DNA of 64,000 nucleotides, taken from NCBI GenBank assembly GCA_020072965.1, contig JAIQFY010000003.1, positions 94,775 to 158,774 on the forward strand, written 5' to 3'. Below, piece after piece: positions 1-8,906 of the stretch. The notes under the pieces were generated by a model. The model searched no databases. It saw nothing but the letters and a program-made list of their open reading frames with translations, and was not told the origin of the DNA. Position 1 is the first letter of the stretch; every line of letters begins with the position of its first letter. Source of the stretch: Terriglobia bacterium. GTDB taxonomy: Bacteria; Acidobacteriota; Terriglobia; JAIQFV01. A program made the position numbers and the translations under genes.

Positions 1-592
1 CGCGGGCATAAACGGGACCCAGCCCTTGAACGTGCTTTGTCAGTTCATCCGGATCGTCAGGCAAGGCAGGAAGGGAGACCTCTGAGGAAATAAAATTCAC
101 CAGGGAGCACTCTCCATGTCTGCTGGGCGGAGTGTACCGGCTTCCCACGGTCAGGTTCCGTCGCTCTGCATGCGGTATCAAAAGCGCTCCGAGAACCGCT
201 CGCTCCTCATCCAGAAGATAGAGATTCCCCCACCGGGGCATACACTCCACCACCAGTTCGAGAGCGGCAAAGTGCGCATCGGGTCGGGCGCCTCGAAACT
301 CAAAATGGACCACGCGTTCGTCCATTTTTTTAGTTATACCAGCCAGCACTGTTCCGGTCAGCCACTTTCTCAACACCGCGACGAAAGAGGAAGGCACCTC
401 CGAGGTCCACGTCTTTCGTGTAAGGAAAAGCAATGGAGGATCTGTCACGTCAAAGAGAAGGCGGCCGGACGGCTTGCCGGAGAGTTCGAGGGTGACAGCG
501 GTGGAATTGACTTGAGCCACCTGCAAGCAGGAGAGGCTCAGAATGCTTGGCTTCAATTCATTGACGAGCGCTTCGATGGTCAGGTTGTCCAT
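1..592 (-). CDS. NFACT-family protein (RqcH/FbpA type), N-terminal part, truncated by window edge
   Basis: The minus strand stays open from an ATG at 592 to the left edge, giving about 197 residues. It begins MDNLTIEALVNELKPSI and continues with GRLLFDVTDPPLLFLTRK, then FVAVLRKWLTGTVLAGITKK and LVVECMPRWGNLYLLDEE. These are the hallmarks of the NFACT N-terminal domain. RqcH-type NFACT proteins bind stalled 50S subunits and help add C-terminal alanine tails in ribosome quality control; some Gram-positive relatives are called fibronectin-binding proteins. Only the N-domain is visible, so the catalytic details cannot be judged. It runs in the same direction as the RDD gene just upstream (stop at 684). 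The start is chosen because the domain begins there; no good Shine-Dalgarno precedes it. Confidence 0.8.
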   Translation of the reverse strand, partial: MDNLTIEALVNELKPSILSLSCLQVAQVNSTAVTLELSGKPSGRLLFDVTDPPLLFLTRKTWTSEVPSSFVAVLRKWLTGTVLAGITKKMDERVVHFEFRGARPDAHFAALELVVECMPRWGNLYLLDEERAVLGALLIPHAERRNLTVGSRYTPPSRHGECSLVNFISSEVSLPALPDDPDELTKHVQGLGPVYAR

Positions 593-683
593 GAAAGGAG
601 GTACGGGAGAGCGATGTTCGGCGCTTGCAGTCAAGGGTCACTGCGCCCTGCTGGTGTGGGGCCCGGGAGGAACTGGCGCGCCG

Positions 684-1838
684 CTAGGGATTCCGCGCCA
701 ATACCGGAGTGCGGGTCGGATAGGTGCGGGAGATTCGGTCGTGCCACGCCAGGGAATCGACGTCGAATAGCACCCAGGCGAATCCGAGCAGGAGCGATCC
801 TGCCGACACCAGGTACCCAACCGTGCGAAGGGCAGCCTCCTCCAGAGAGGGTGATTCGCCTGAAAAATTGACCAGTGACAGTCCCCGCAGATTCATGCCC
901 AATGTCCTGCCCGTCGTTGCTGTGAACAGGAGGACATAGCCAAGGGCAAAGATCAGGAGCGTAATGAGAACGATCGCCACCGACCGCGGGGCCAGATTCA
1001 GACTCCACCCTTTCGCGTGCAAGAGGGCCAGGACCGGAAGGGCGCTGATAGTCTCAACAGCAGCAATCACCGAAAGATCGACGCACGCCGCTAGAAACCG
1101 TTCGCGCGCAGAGGCCACTGGAACCGGGAGTCCGGCGTGATCGGTCCCTGGCATCGGGCCCCGTTGCACCGCTGAGGCTTCGAATAACAGGGGTTGCTGG
1201 AAAAGCTCGGACCGCCGGGGGGGGTGGCGTTGCTTGATTTTCTGAACGGATTCCGGAAGCTCAAATCTTTGGGCGCCTACGAGAGGCCGCGGCGTCCCGA
1301 CGCTCGCCCGCGGTTTCGCTGAAATAGACGACGCTTTTAGTTCTTCCTTTTCAAATTCAAACCCCGAGGGATGAACCCCAGGGTGAAGCTTGAAAGCTTC
1401 ATCCAGGGCAGCTGCCAAATCGTTGTTCGGGGAGGGTGACACACATCGGGGGTCCACTCTTTGGCCCGTTTCCTTCATCCCGGGATCGTGCAATTGTTCT
1501 TTTCTTTCCCCACCGCGTCGCGCCCTGTACTGGCGGAGCTTTTCCTGCAATTCCTCGCGCCATTCGAGTTCGGACGTTGCAATCGGAGTTCCGCCCGATT
1601 TCCCCCTTTCATCAAATAAAGGGAGGCTGATTTCTGGAAGTGCCGACTCGTGGTGAGAGGGCGGTTTCCCAGCTACCCGATTCTTGAGGGGAAATTCGAT
1701 GAGCTTGTGATCCAGTGGTTTAAGCGCAGGGTGACCGGTCTTCAGGGCCGCACGGGAATGAAATCCGCAGACAGCACATCCGGAGTGTTCATCATATTCA
1801 AGAAAACCGCATTGGGGACACTGAACGATATCGGTCAC
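684..1838 (-). CDS. Zinc-ribbon plus RDD-family membrane protein
   Basis: The 384-residue protein starts at GTG (1838). Residues about 7-25 form a zinc ribbon with two CxxC pairs (CPQC and CAVC). A long charged, probably disordered linker follows. From about residue 240 there is an RDD domain: an ARERFLAACVDLSVI opening, several hydrophobic helices, TTGRTLGMNLRGLSLV, and a closing AWHDRISRTYPTR. RDD proteins are inner-membrane proteins of mostly unknown role, sometimes linked to ion transport. A cytoplasmic zinc ribbon fused to an RDD domain suggests an adaptor or sensor, but no substrate can be named. It is divergent from lptD. Confidence 0.8.
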   Translation of the reverse strand: MTDIVQCPQCGFLEYDEHSGCAVCGFHSRAALKTGHPALKPLDHKLIEFPLKNRVAGKPPSHHESALPEISLPLFDERGKSGGTPIATSELEWREELQEKLRQYRARRGGERKEQLHDPGMKETGQRVDPRCVSPSPNNDLAAALDEAFKLHPGVHPSGFEFEKEELKASSISAKPRASVGTPRPLVGAQRFELPESVQKIKQRHPPRRSELFQQPLLFEASAVQRGPMPGTDHAGLPVPVASARERFLAACVDLSVIAAVETISALPVLALLHAKGWSLNLAPRSVAIVLITLLIFALGYVLLFTATTGRTLGMNLRGLSLVNFSGESPSLEEAALRTVGYLVSAGSLLLGFAWVLFDVDSLAWHDRISRTYPTRTPVLARNP

Positions 1839-2288
1839 TTATTAACGTGATCCTCACCACCTCAGACCCGGGGTGTGCTTATCGAAAATTTCAGAAACCG
1901 GGTCTCAAAGCGAGACAGGGTTCCATGACGCTCGACTCCCGCGATTCTACAGGATATCCCGCACTGAATCAAACGATCCGTCGGGGTGATGCCGACACGG
2001 AACGCACGAAGGACTGCGATGACGCAGGAGGAAAACACAATGCCTCTATATTTTCCGGAGAACGATGGATACGACGGTCGGCTCTGCCGGAATGCGGTTG
2101 AAAAGCCCATTCAGTCATGTTAACTTAGTGACGATCTGGAAACAGGTGAGAATTTAACGAAGAAGCCGTCGAAACAAAGGTCCCTGCCATCTCCCCGGTT
2201 CTTCAACAGCGGGGAGGACTGGCGACTGCAGACCGTCGAACCGTCGATTGAGCTCATCCCGCTTTAGATTTTATCCGGGCCTTTCCGC
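1839..2288. other. Divergent intergenic region, no supported gene
   Basis: About 450 bases separate the divergent RDD and lptD genes. Short open frames exist but show no recognisable protein. The region presumably carries both promoters, but I see no convincing -35/-10 pair. Confidence 0.5.
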
Positions 2289-4589
2289 GTGTGCATCAAA
2301 CTCGCATCATTCACAGGAACTCCTGGCATTGTACAGGTTCAATTAAAGCGGCGTCCCTCGCCACGCCTGATTCAATTCTCCATATTTCTCGCGCTGTCTT
2401 TCCTTTGCGGTCCGAGGGGTGAACTCCTCCTGGCCCAGCCGGCTCCTACCGCCAAGGCGGAGGCCCCCGCTCCTCCCGTCCAACTCTTAGTGGGAGAAGA
2501 TGTCCTCACCGTTAAGGCAGTTCATCAGGAGCAAACGGAGAAACATAAGTATTTATTGCGCGGGAAAGCGGAAATCGATTACCGCGACATGAAGTTTTTT
2601 GCGGATGAGATGACCTATGATGATGAAACAGGCGACGTGGAGGCCACCGGTCACGTCCATTTTGAACGGGAGGTGGAAACCATAACGGGCTCCCGTCTGA
2701 AGATGAATGTCATTTCGAAGACCGGCGTGATCTATGAGGCCAAGGGAATGGCCACCCCGAATTTCTTTTTCGAAGGCGCCGAGATCCAAAAGATCGGGGA
2801 GGACAAATACAAAGTCATAAACGGGACGGTGACGGCATGCAAGGGAGAGGTCCCCAAGTGGTCGTTCCATACCCAGGTCGCCGTCGTCAACGTCGAGGAG
2901 TCGGTTTTTCTGCAGCATGCCACCTTCAAGATCAAGAGCATCCCGCTCTTCTACTTCCCTTACGCCGCCGCGCCCGTGACCAAGCGCGAGCGGCAAACCG
3001 GGTTTTTGATTCCAACCACCGGATCGTCTTCGCAGAAGGGTCGGACCTTTGGCGACGCCTTCTATTGGGCCATTAACCGTTCTGCGGATCTCCTTCTTAC
3101 CGGGGAATACTTTTCGTCCCGGGGGTGGGCTGAAGAAATGCAATTCCGCGCGCGCCCCAGTGAAACCAACTACATCAACGTGTTTGGTTTTCACGTCAAC
3201 GATCGGAAAGACCAGGGCGGGCAGAGCGCCAAGGTCGGGGCGAGCTATGTTTTCTCCAATGGATTTCGCGCCGTTGCTGATTTCAATTATGTGAGTTCCA
3301 TTACGTTTCGCCAGGTGTTTGGAGATTCCTTCAATGCCATTGTGCTGCCTGACCAGACGTCGCAGGCCTTTGTGGGGCGCAACTACGATTCGTATAGCCT
3401 GAACTTTGACATTTTCCGGAACGAAACCTTTTTCGACCAGGGCTCGGTAATTCTTCGACGGTTTCCCGCCGCCGAGTTCTCGGTGATGCCACGAGAGATC
3501 AAAGATCTCCCGATTTACTTCTCTTTCGATTCAGCCGTGGACGGAATCCATCGACTGGATCCAGGGCTCTCGACCCCCAATGTCTCCCAGCGGATCGACT
3601 TTGCGCCACGCATCACCTTCCGCCTCCCCGCGATTCTGGGGACGTACTTCACACCGTCAGTTGAATTTCGGGAAACGGGCTACCGCAACCGCGTCCAATC
3701 CCCCAATACCACGCCCGAAGCGCTCAACCGGACTACGGGAGAGTTCCGCCTTGATTTCAGGGGACTCGGACTGGAGCGCATCTATGAACACAAGGGAGGA
3801 TGGTGGGGGGATCGCTTCAAACATGTCATCGAACCCGAAGTGACTTACCGGCTGGTGCGCGGGGTCAGCGACATCGATCAGATTATCCGTTTTGATGAAC
3901 GCGATGTCCTGGTCAACACCAATGAGATCGAGTATGGCATTACCAACCGGATCTTCATGCGGCGCGACGAGGGGGCCGGTTCGGACCAGGCGCGCGAGTT
4001 GCTGAGCTGGAGGATCTCGCAAAAATACTTTTTTGATCCCACGCTGGGAGGCGCCATCGTTCCAGGGCGGCGCAATGTGTTTGATGCCCTGCAGGACTTA
4101 ACGGGCTTCGCATTCTCTGACGGCCCACGGCGTTTCACACCGATCGTCTCGCTGCTCCGTTTCAGTCCGCGGGACGGGTGGAGCGGAGACTTCCGGGTCG
4201 ACTACGACACGGGACTCCATCAAATCAGAAACTCAAGCGTCACAGCGAATGTTTCAAACCCTGGGCGTTTTCTCTCCTTCACGTATTTTTTGACGCGCCA
4301 GCATGATCCTCTGACCCTCGCCTCAAACCAGCTGCGCGCCACATTTGGCGTGGGCAATTTCAACAAACCCGGAATATCCTCGGCTTTTTCCATCAGCTAC
4401 GACTTGAAGGGGTCCACGATTCAGAATAGCGTGGTCCAGCTCGGCTACAACTGGGACTGCTGCGGGATCATGCTGGAGTTCAGGGAGTTCAACATCGGCC
4501 TCCGGGATGAGACCCAATTTCGTTTTTCCTTTTCACTGCTGAATGTGGGATCATTCGGAAACTTGAAACGCCAGGAGCGGTTGTTTTAA
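2289..4589 (+). CDS. lptD: LPS-assembly outer-membrane protein LptD
   Basis: LptD is the outer-membrane beta-barrel that inserts lipopolysaccharide into the outer leaflet, working with LptE. The 766-residue protein starts at GTG (2289). A basic, hydrophobic signal peptide (LIQFSIFLALSFLC) ends near residue 50. An OstA/LptA-like jellyroll spans about residues 60-185 (YLLRGKAEIDYRDMKFFADEMTY, then DVEATGHVHFEREVETITGSRL). The LptD barrel domain follows, with IPLFYFPYAAAPV and the C-terminal WDCCGIMLEFREF cysteine motif. The length is normal for the family. It stands alone, followed by a 200-base repeat. Its presence shows a diderm envelope with LPS. Confidence 0.93.
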   Translation: MCIKLASFTGTPGIVQVQLKRRPSPRLIQFSIFLALSFLCGPRGELLLAQPAPTAKAEAPAPPVQLLVGEDVLTVKAVHQEQTEKHKYLLRGKAEIDYRDMKFFADEMTYDDETGDVEATGHVHFEREVETITGSRLKMNVISKTGVIYEAKGMATPNFFFEGAEIQKIGEDKYKVINGTVTACKGEVPKWSFHTQVAVVNVEESVFLQHATFKIKSIPLFYFPYAAAPVTKRERQTGFLIPTTGSSSQKGRTFGDAFYWAINRSADLLLTGEYFSSRGWAEEMQFRARPSETNYINVFGFHVNDRKDQGGQSAKVGASYVFSNGFRAVADFNYVSSITFRQVFGDSFNAIVLPDQTSQAFVGRNYDSYSLNFDIFRNETFFDQGSVILRRFPAAEFSVMPREIKDLPIYFSFDSAVDGIHRLDPGLSTPNVSQRIDFAPRITFRLPAILGTYFTPSVEFRETGYRNRVQSPNTTPEALNRTTGEFRLDFRGLGLERIYEHKGGWWGDRFKHVIEPEVTYRLVRGVSDIDQIIRFDERDVLVNTNEIEYGITNRIFMRRDEGAGSDQARELLSWRISQKYFFDPTLGGAIVPGRRNVFDALQDLTGFAFSDGPRRFTPIVSLLRFSPRDGWSGDFRVDYDTGLHQIRNSSVTANVSNPGRFLSFTYFLTRQHDPLTLASNQLRATFGVGNFNKPGISSAFSISYDLKGSTIQNSVVQLGYNWDCCGIMLEFREFNIGLRDETQFRFSFSLLNVGSFGNLKRQERLF

Positions 4590-4600
4590 GAACAGCAAAG

Positions 4601-4800
4601 ACAGGGATCAGGTGATAGGGATCAGCTTTAGCTATCAGCCGTAAGCTTTCAAGTATCAGCACTGGAACTTCAGCTCCTTGATTGGGTAGATCGAATGAGG
4701 CACAGGCGTCGGTTTCCATGTAAACTTAGCCTGCCAGGTCACGGTTCTTCTGCATTTGCTTACTGACAGCTGATCGCTGACGGCTTAGTCTGACAAATGC
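4601..4800. repeat. Dispersed ~200-base repeat, family B, copy 1
   Basis: It begins 11 bases after the lptD stop with ACAGGGATCAGGTGATAGGG and ends with TCTGACAAATG (4789-4799). The same left and right ends, 18 of 20 and 11 of 11 bases, recur at 63665-63860 just after tldD, at similar spacing. The interior differs and here holds TATCAGC and CTGACAGC-type subrepeats in both orientations. No protein is encoded. Confidence 0.65.
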
Positions 4801-4834
4801 TTCACGACACCTTTCTCTATCCAAGGAGACAGCC

Positions 4835-5566
4835 ATGTTCTGTCAATTCTGTGGGGCTCAGATCGAACCCAATAGCCGGTTTTGCCAAAAGTGCGGACGC
4901 GCCCAGTCAGTGGGCGGAGCGGGGAGTATGCCTCCTCCCGGGATGCCCCCCGGTTATCAAGCGCCGCTCCAATCCCCGCCTCCGTTTATTCCACCGCCGG
5001 GCGCTCATGCACAAATCGGGCATTGGATTGGCTCCGGCTGGCATCTGGTCAAGGAAGAACTGGGCGTGTTCATGTTGTTAAGCCTGCTTTTTGTTCTCCT
5101 CAACGGGCTTGTCCCAATCATCTTGCAGGGACCGCTCATTGCGGGCTTTTACATTGTTTGCACCAAGAAGCTTCTATACGGCCGCTTTGAACTCGGCGAT
5201 TTTTTTAAAGGCTTCAATTTTTTTGTGGCGGCCCTGGTGGCGAGCCTGATCATTACCGTGTTTACGTTTATTGGGACGATCTTTTGTATTATCCCCGGCT
5301 TGGTAATTGCCGCCATGTACCAGTTTACTTATTTATTCATTATCGATAAAAAGATGGATTTCTGGCCTGCCATGCAGGCGAGCCATGCCCTGGTGAAGAG
5401 CGATTACTTCGGATTCACCCTTTTTTTCATCGCGGCCATCTTATTAAACATCATTGGCCTGATTTGCTGCATCGTCGGGGTTCTCGCGACGCTGCCGATT
5501 CTGTACGCCGCCGTGACGGTGGCGTATAAAGAGATGGTTGGTTTCGAACCCACCACAAATTTTTAA
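4835..5566 (+). CDS. Zinc-ribbon membrane protein with DUF975-like helices
   Basis: The 243-residue protein opens with a zinc ribbon (CQFCG and CQKCG, residues 3-20). A proline-rich spacer follows (about 27-60). Five or so hydrophobic helices run from about residue 75 to the end and include GPLIAGFYIVCTKKLLYGRFELGDFFKGF, a pattern seen in DUF975/GDPD-type membrane domains. A downstream-facing AAG-GAG-like sequence (aaggaga) precedes the ATG. It is an inner-membrane protein of unknown role and the second zinc-ribbon membrane protein in the first 6 kb. Confidence 0.75.
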   Translation: MFCQFCGAQIEPNSRFCQKCGRAQSVGGAGSMPPPGMPPGYQAPLQSPPPFIPPPGAHAQIGHWIGSGWHLVKEELGVFMLLSLLFVLLNGLVPIILQGPLIAGFYIVCTKKLLYGRFELGDFFKGFNFFVAALVASLIITVFTFIGTIFCIIPGLVIAAMYQFTYLFIIDKKMDFWPAMQASHALVKSDYFGFTLFFIAAILLNIIGLICCIVGVLATLPILYAAVTVAYKEMVGFEPTTNF

Positions 5567-5626
5567 ACGGATGGACCTTGCCCTTGAAGAGCGGTCTTCT
5601 GCTCGTCTGGCGGGCTCATTGAGATT

Positions 5627-6052
5627 ATGTATACTGATGCCAAAATGACTCCGCACAGGATTCATCGCGATAGGGCTGGAGCGGTCTGGCAGGTTGCCGT
5701 CGCTGGCCTGGCACTCCTGTCCCTCCGGTTTTACGCCGTGCCCTTACAGCCGAAGTTCACGGTGTGCGGATTTCACTGGCTGACCGGCCGGCCCTGCCCG
5801 CTCTGTGGCATGACCCGTGCGCTGTCCCAGCTGGCAAAGGGGCACGGGATCGCGGCGATCCATTTCAACGCTCTCGGCCCGCTCGTGTTTGTCGTTTTGG
5901 GCGCGGCGCTGGTGGGTGGGATTCTGCAACTCGCCGGGTGGGATTTCTGGGATCGGGTGATTCCCGCGTCGGGCCGCAAGAAGTTTTGGTCGGGGTGTGT
6001 TGTTTTGTTCTTGGGATATGGGTTACTGCGGTTTTTCCAGATCGTTCCTTGA
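5627..6052 (+). CDS. DUF2752 family membrane protein
   Basis: The 141-residue protein carries the DUF2752 signature TGRPCPLCGMTRALSQLAKG, with two cysteines in CPLC, followed by a transmembrane helix (LGPLVFVVLGAALVGGI) and a second near the C-terminus. DUF2752 proteins are small membrane proteins of unknown function. The start could be ATG 5627 or ATG 5645; neither has a strong ribosome binding site. It follows the zinc-ribbon membrane protein by 60 bases and is convergent with gatB. Confidence 0.75.
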   Translation: MYTDAKMTPHRIHRDRAGAVWQVAVAGLALLSLRFYAVPLQPKFTVCGFHWLTGRPCPLCGMTRALSQLAKGHGIAAIHFNALGPLVFVVLGAALVGGILQLAGWDFWDRVIPASGRKKFWSGCVVLFLGYGLLRFFQIVP

Positions 6053-6060
6053 GGGAGTTA

Positions 6061-6085
6061 CAGGGCGACCGGGCGGGTCGCCCTG
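6061..6085. terminator. Perfect hairpin between convergent genes
   Basis: CAGGGCGACC and GGTCGCCCTG form a perfect 10-bp stem with a 5-base loop. It lies 8 bases after the DUF2752 stop and 25 bases from the gatB stop, so it may serve both strands. No T-run follows on either side, so it could equally be a REP-type repeat. Confidence 0.55.
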
Positions 6086-6110
6086 CGCATGGGGCCTGCT
6101 GCGCGGTCGC

Positions 6111-7553
6111 TTAGTTTTCCTCCAAGACCTTCTTCACCACCTCATTCACCAGTTGCGGGTTAGCTTGCCCCTTCGTCGCTTTCATGACTTGTCCGACAAA
6201 CCAAGCCAGGTTCCCCGTCCTGCCGCCCCGGTATTTGGCGACATTCTCCGGCGAGGACGCGGCAACCTCCCGCGCAATCTTCTCCAAGGCAGTCACGTCG
6301 CTGATCTGAACGAGGTTCTTCTCTTCGACGATTTTGCGGGGAAACTTCCCCGTGGCGAACATTTCCTCAAAGACGACCTTGCCCATTTTTCCTGAGATGA
6401 CTCCCCCCTCAATCAACCCGACCAACTCGGCGATGTGGGCGGGAGAGATCTTGCTCTCTTGGAGGCCAAGGCTGGTGTTGTTAAGCGCTGCCGTCAATTC
6501 GCCCTTCAACCAATTGAGGGCCGGCCTGGGCTTTTTACAAATCCGGACGGTCTCCTCGAAGAATTCAGAAAATGTTCTTGAAGACGCCAGCCAGTCCGCA
6601 TCGCCCTCGGGGATGCCATACTGTTCGATCAAACGGTCTTTCTTGGCGTCCGGAAGTTCCGGCATGGTTTTCAGGGTCTCTTCGACAAAGGCATCTTCAA
6701 CCACCAGGGGCAAAAGGTCAGGTTCTGGAAAATACCGGTAGTCGTGAGCCTCTTCCTTGCTGCGCATCGAGTAGCTCTTTCCTTCGTCTGCGTTCCACAG
6801 GCGCGTCTCCTGCACAATATGACCGCCCGATTCCAGGATTTCCACCTGCCTGAGTATCTCGTACTCCATGGCCCTTTGCAGAAAACGGAAGGAATTCAGG
6901 TTCTTGAGTTCCGTGCGTGTTCCGAACTCAGACGACCCCGCGGGTCTCACGGAAACATTGGCGTCACATCGCAGGTTCCCTTTCTCCATGTCGCAGTTGC
7001 ACACTTCGGTCGTCTCGAGAATGGCCTTCAATTTCGAGAGATAGGCGTAGGCCTCCGTGGTTGAACGGAGATCCGGTTCCGAGACGATCTCCACCAGGGG
7101 GACCCCACTGCGATTGAGGTCGATGTAACTCTTTTCGGAGCTATCCGGAAATCCGTCATGAAGGGATTTGCCGGCATCCTCCTCAATGTGCAACCGGGTG
7201 ATTCCAACCCGCTTGGCCGTGCCGTTCACCTTGATGGCAATCGCCCCGTGCTCTGAAATAGGCTTGTCATACTGGGAGATTTGATAACCCTTGGGCAGGT
7301 CGGGATAAAAATAGTTCTTTCGCGCAAACTGCGAGATGCGGTTGATGTGACAGCCGAGCGCGAGGGCAGCGCGCACAGCCAGCCGCACTACCTCGCGGTT
7401 CAGCACCGGCAGGGCCCCGGGCAATCCCAGGCAAACGGGGCAGGTGTTTGAATTCGGGGAAGCACCAAACTCCGTCGAACAGGCACAAAAGCATTTCGTC
7501 CGGGTCAGCAATTGCGCATGGACTTCCAAGCCAATGACAGGTTCGTAGTTCAC
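6111..7553 (-). CDS. gatB: Aspartyl/glutamyl-tRNA(Asn/Gln) amidotransferase subunit B
   Basis: GatB is the kinase/tRNA-binding subunit of the GatCAB complex, which converts Glu-tRNA(Gln) and Asp-tRNA(Asn) to the correct aminoacyl-tRNAs in the cytoplasm. Visible signatures are YEPVIGLEVHAQLLT at the N-terminus, CPVCLGLPGALPVLN, the RKNYFYPDLPKGYQISQYD motif, LHIEEDAGKS, and a C-terminal YqeY-like domain ending RGGRTGNLAWFVGQVMK. I chose the GTG at 7553, with GAGGAG a few bases upstream, giving 480 residues. The frame is open further upstream but that extension is not GatB-like. gatA and gatC are not in the window. Confidence 0.95.
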   Translation of the reverse strand: MNYEPVIGLEVHAQLLTRTKCFCACSTEFGASPNSNTCPVCLGLPGALPVLNREVVRLAVRAALALGCHINRISQFARKNYFYPDLPKGYQISQYDKPISEHGAIAIKVNGTAKRVGITRLHIEEDAGKSLHDGFPDSSEKSYIDLNRSGVPLVEIVSEPDLRSTTEAYAYLSKLKAILETTEVCNCDMEKGNLRCDANVSVRPAGSSEFGTRTELKNLNSFRFLQRAMEYEILRQVEILESGGHIVQETRLWNADEGKSYSMRSKEEAHDYRYFPEPDLLPLVVEDAFVEETLKTMPELPDAKKDRLIEQYGIPEGDADWLASSRTFSEFFEETVRICKKPRPALNWLKGELTAALNNTSLGLQESKISPAHIAELVGLIEGGVISGKMGKVVFEEMFATGKFPRKIVEEKNLVQISDVTALEKIAREVAASSPENVAKYRGGRTGNLAWFVGQVMKATKGQANPQLVNEVVKKVLEEN

Positions 7554-7718
7554 AGATTCTCCTCGGTAGGGAGTCCTTAGTGTACCACAAGGGAGCGGGG
7601 AGGACCTTGGCCAGAGAGGGGAGGGTTTATCCCCAGCTGCAACTGGTTCGGAACAATTGTGACCGGCAACACACACCGAATTCTGTATCTAATGTAACTT
7701 GGGCATGCTCCAGCAAAC

Positions 7719-8000
7719 GTGGTCATCTCCCTGGGGCCTGAAGAGATATCCGCCATGACGCCCGATATGTCGATACTGCTCGAATGGTTGACGGGGAGGC
7801 GCATGGAAATGCATTCCCTGAACTCCCATTGGGGGCCATCTCACATCTTGACCTGTGTGGTCGCCTGCTTTGCAAACATAATGGGCTACACTTGGTTTCA
7901 ATCCGACCTCCGGAACTTTCCCGTCTACGCACAAGTCAAGGGCTTCCTCGAAAGTGTCGAAAAATCCTTCATTCGAAATTCTGCTCCCCGGCACCGCTGA
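7719..8000 (+). CDS. Hypothetical protein, copy A of a diverged duplicated block
   Basis: This frame gives 93 residues from GTG 7719, or 81 from ATG 7755 (GAAGAG upstream). I do not recognise it. The block at 7755-7916 aligns without gaps to 8579-8740: 22 of 54 residues are identical, including WLT, HIL, ACFAN, WF and DLR. Eleven of those 22 identical residues use different synonymous codons, which argues that this strand and frame were once under selection as protein. One mildly hydrophobic stretch (ILTCVVACFANIMGYTWF) could be a membrane helix. It may be a degraded gene. Confidence 0.4.
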   Translation: MVISLGPEEISAMTPDMSILLEWLTGRRMEMHSLNSHWGPSHILTCVVACFANIMGYTWFQSDLRNFPVYAQVKGFLESVEKSFIRNSAPRHR

Positions 8001-8281
8001 TCGCAGGTGGAATTGTCTACCAAGAGAGTAAATGGGCTTGGAGCGCCTGGGTCGCCTCGTCTCCCCGATGAGGCTTAAGGAATCGACTTTAGGAAGCGCC
8101 GCCACTCACATGTCCCCCCTTGATCTGGTCGAATTTCCACGCCGGAAGAAAACAGAAATTTCCTTAGTTCTCCCGGCATATGGCGTGGAGACAGGACAGC
8201 TCCCCTTGGAATCGGCCTATTCAGCAAAGTTTTAAAGCGGTTCTGAACTCTTTGAGAGATGGATAAGCAACACCATGCACC

Positions 8282-8869
8282 TTGAAAAACCAGCAAGAGA
8301 GGGTCGAGCTTTTTGACTTGATCAACGATGTGGCTGACCGGGGAGCAACAAGAATGCCACTGGTAGTGGCGCCGCCTACAAGGGGCGAGTCTGATGAAAT
8401 GGGCGGGCAGGTCATGCGCTCGAGGGGTGGAACCTGGATTTCTTGTTTTTGGGATTGTCAAGAAATTATGACAAGAGAGGTGATTTGGAGCACACACAGT
8501 TCTTCCGCGTCATCGTATGCTCCCAATCGCACCAGCATCCGCTGGTTCGAGATTGGATTACGAAAACTGGTGGCGGCCATGGGGATCAATGTGGCGATGC
8601 TTTCTGGATGGCTGACTTCGAAACGGGTCGGATTAGAACTCTTTCGTTCCCAAGGAGAGCCTTTGCACATCTTGATCAGTGCTGCCGCCTGCTTCGCGAA
8701 TACGATTGGATTTATTTGGTTTCCCTTTGACCTGCGTGCGCTATCGGGGTTTGCTGGTGTCGGGAGAGGGTTGGTCAGAATTTCCAGACGGGTCATCCGA
8801 CCCATCGCTCAGGAAGCTTGTGAAGTGAGGAGGCAGTCTTTTACGCGGAGGTTTTCACGCTCAGTGTGA
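8282..8869 (+). CDS. Hypothetical protein, copy B of the duplicated block
   Basis: The frame is open for 195 residues from a TTG at 8282. More conservative starts are ATG 8468 or ATG 8579. The shared block (8579-8740) pairs with copy A at 7755-7916. It has the same WLT, HIL, ACFAN and DLR positions and a hydrophobic stretch (HILISAAACFANTIGFIWF). The region before residue about 95 has no counterpart in copy A and may not be coding. It lies just upstream of the pilin cluster on the same strand, but nothing links it to pili. Function unknown. Confidence 0.4.
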   Translation: MKNQQERVELFDLINDVADRGATRMPLVVAPPTRGESDEMGGQVMRSRGGTWISCFWDCQEIMTREVIWSTHSSSASSYAPNRTSIRWFEIGLRKLVAAMGINVAMLSGWLTSKRVGLELFRSQGEPLHILISAAACFANTIGFIWFPFDLRALSGFAGVGRGLVRISRRVIRPIAQEACEVRRQSFTRRFSRSV

Positions 8870-8906
8870 TGGTCTTGGAAAACAGAAAAATGGGGGGAGG
8901 GCAACA

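Noticed and set aside
116..871. 251-codon open frame on the plus strand, with a perfect AAAGGAGG at 594-601 inside it
   Set aside because: It lies opposite the clear NFACT and RDD genes and its translation has no motif. The SD-like sequence does not precede a credible start.
7689..8105. 138-codon minus-strand frame
   Set aside because: The synonymous-codon pattern between the duplicated blocks supports plus-strand coding here, and this translation is featureless.
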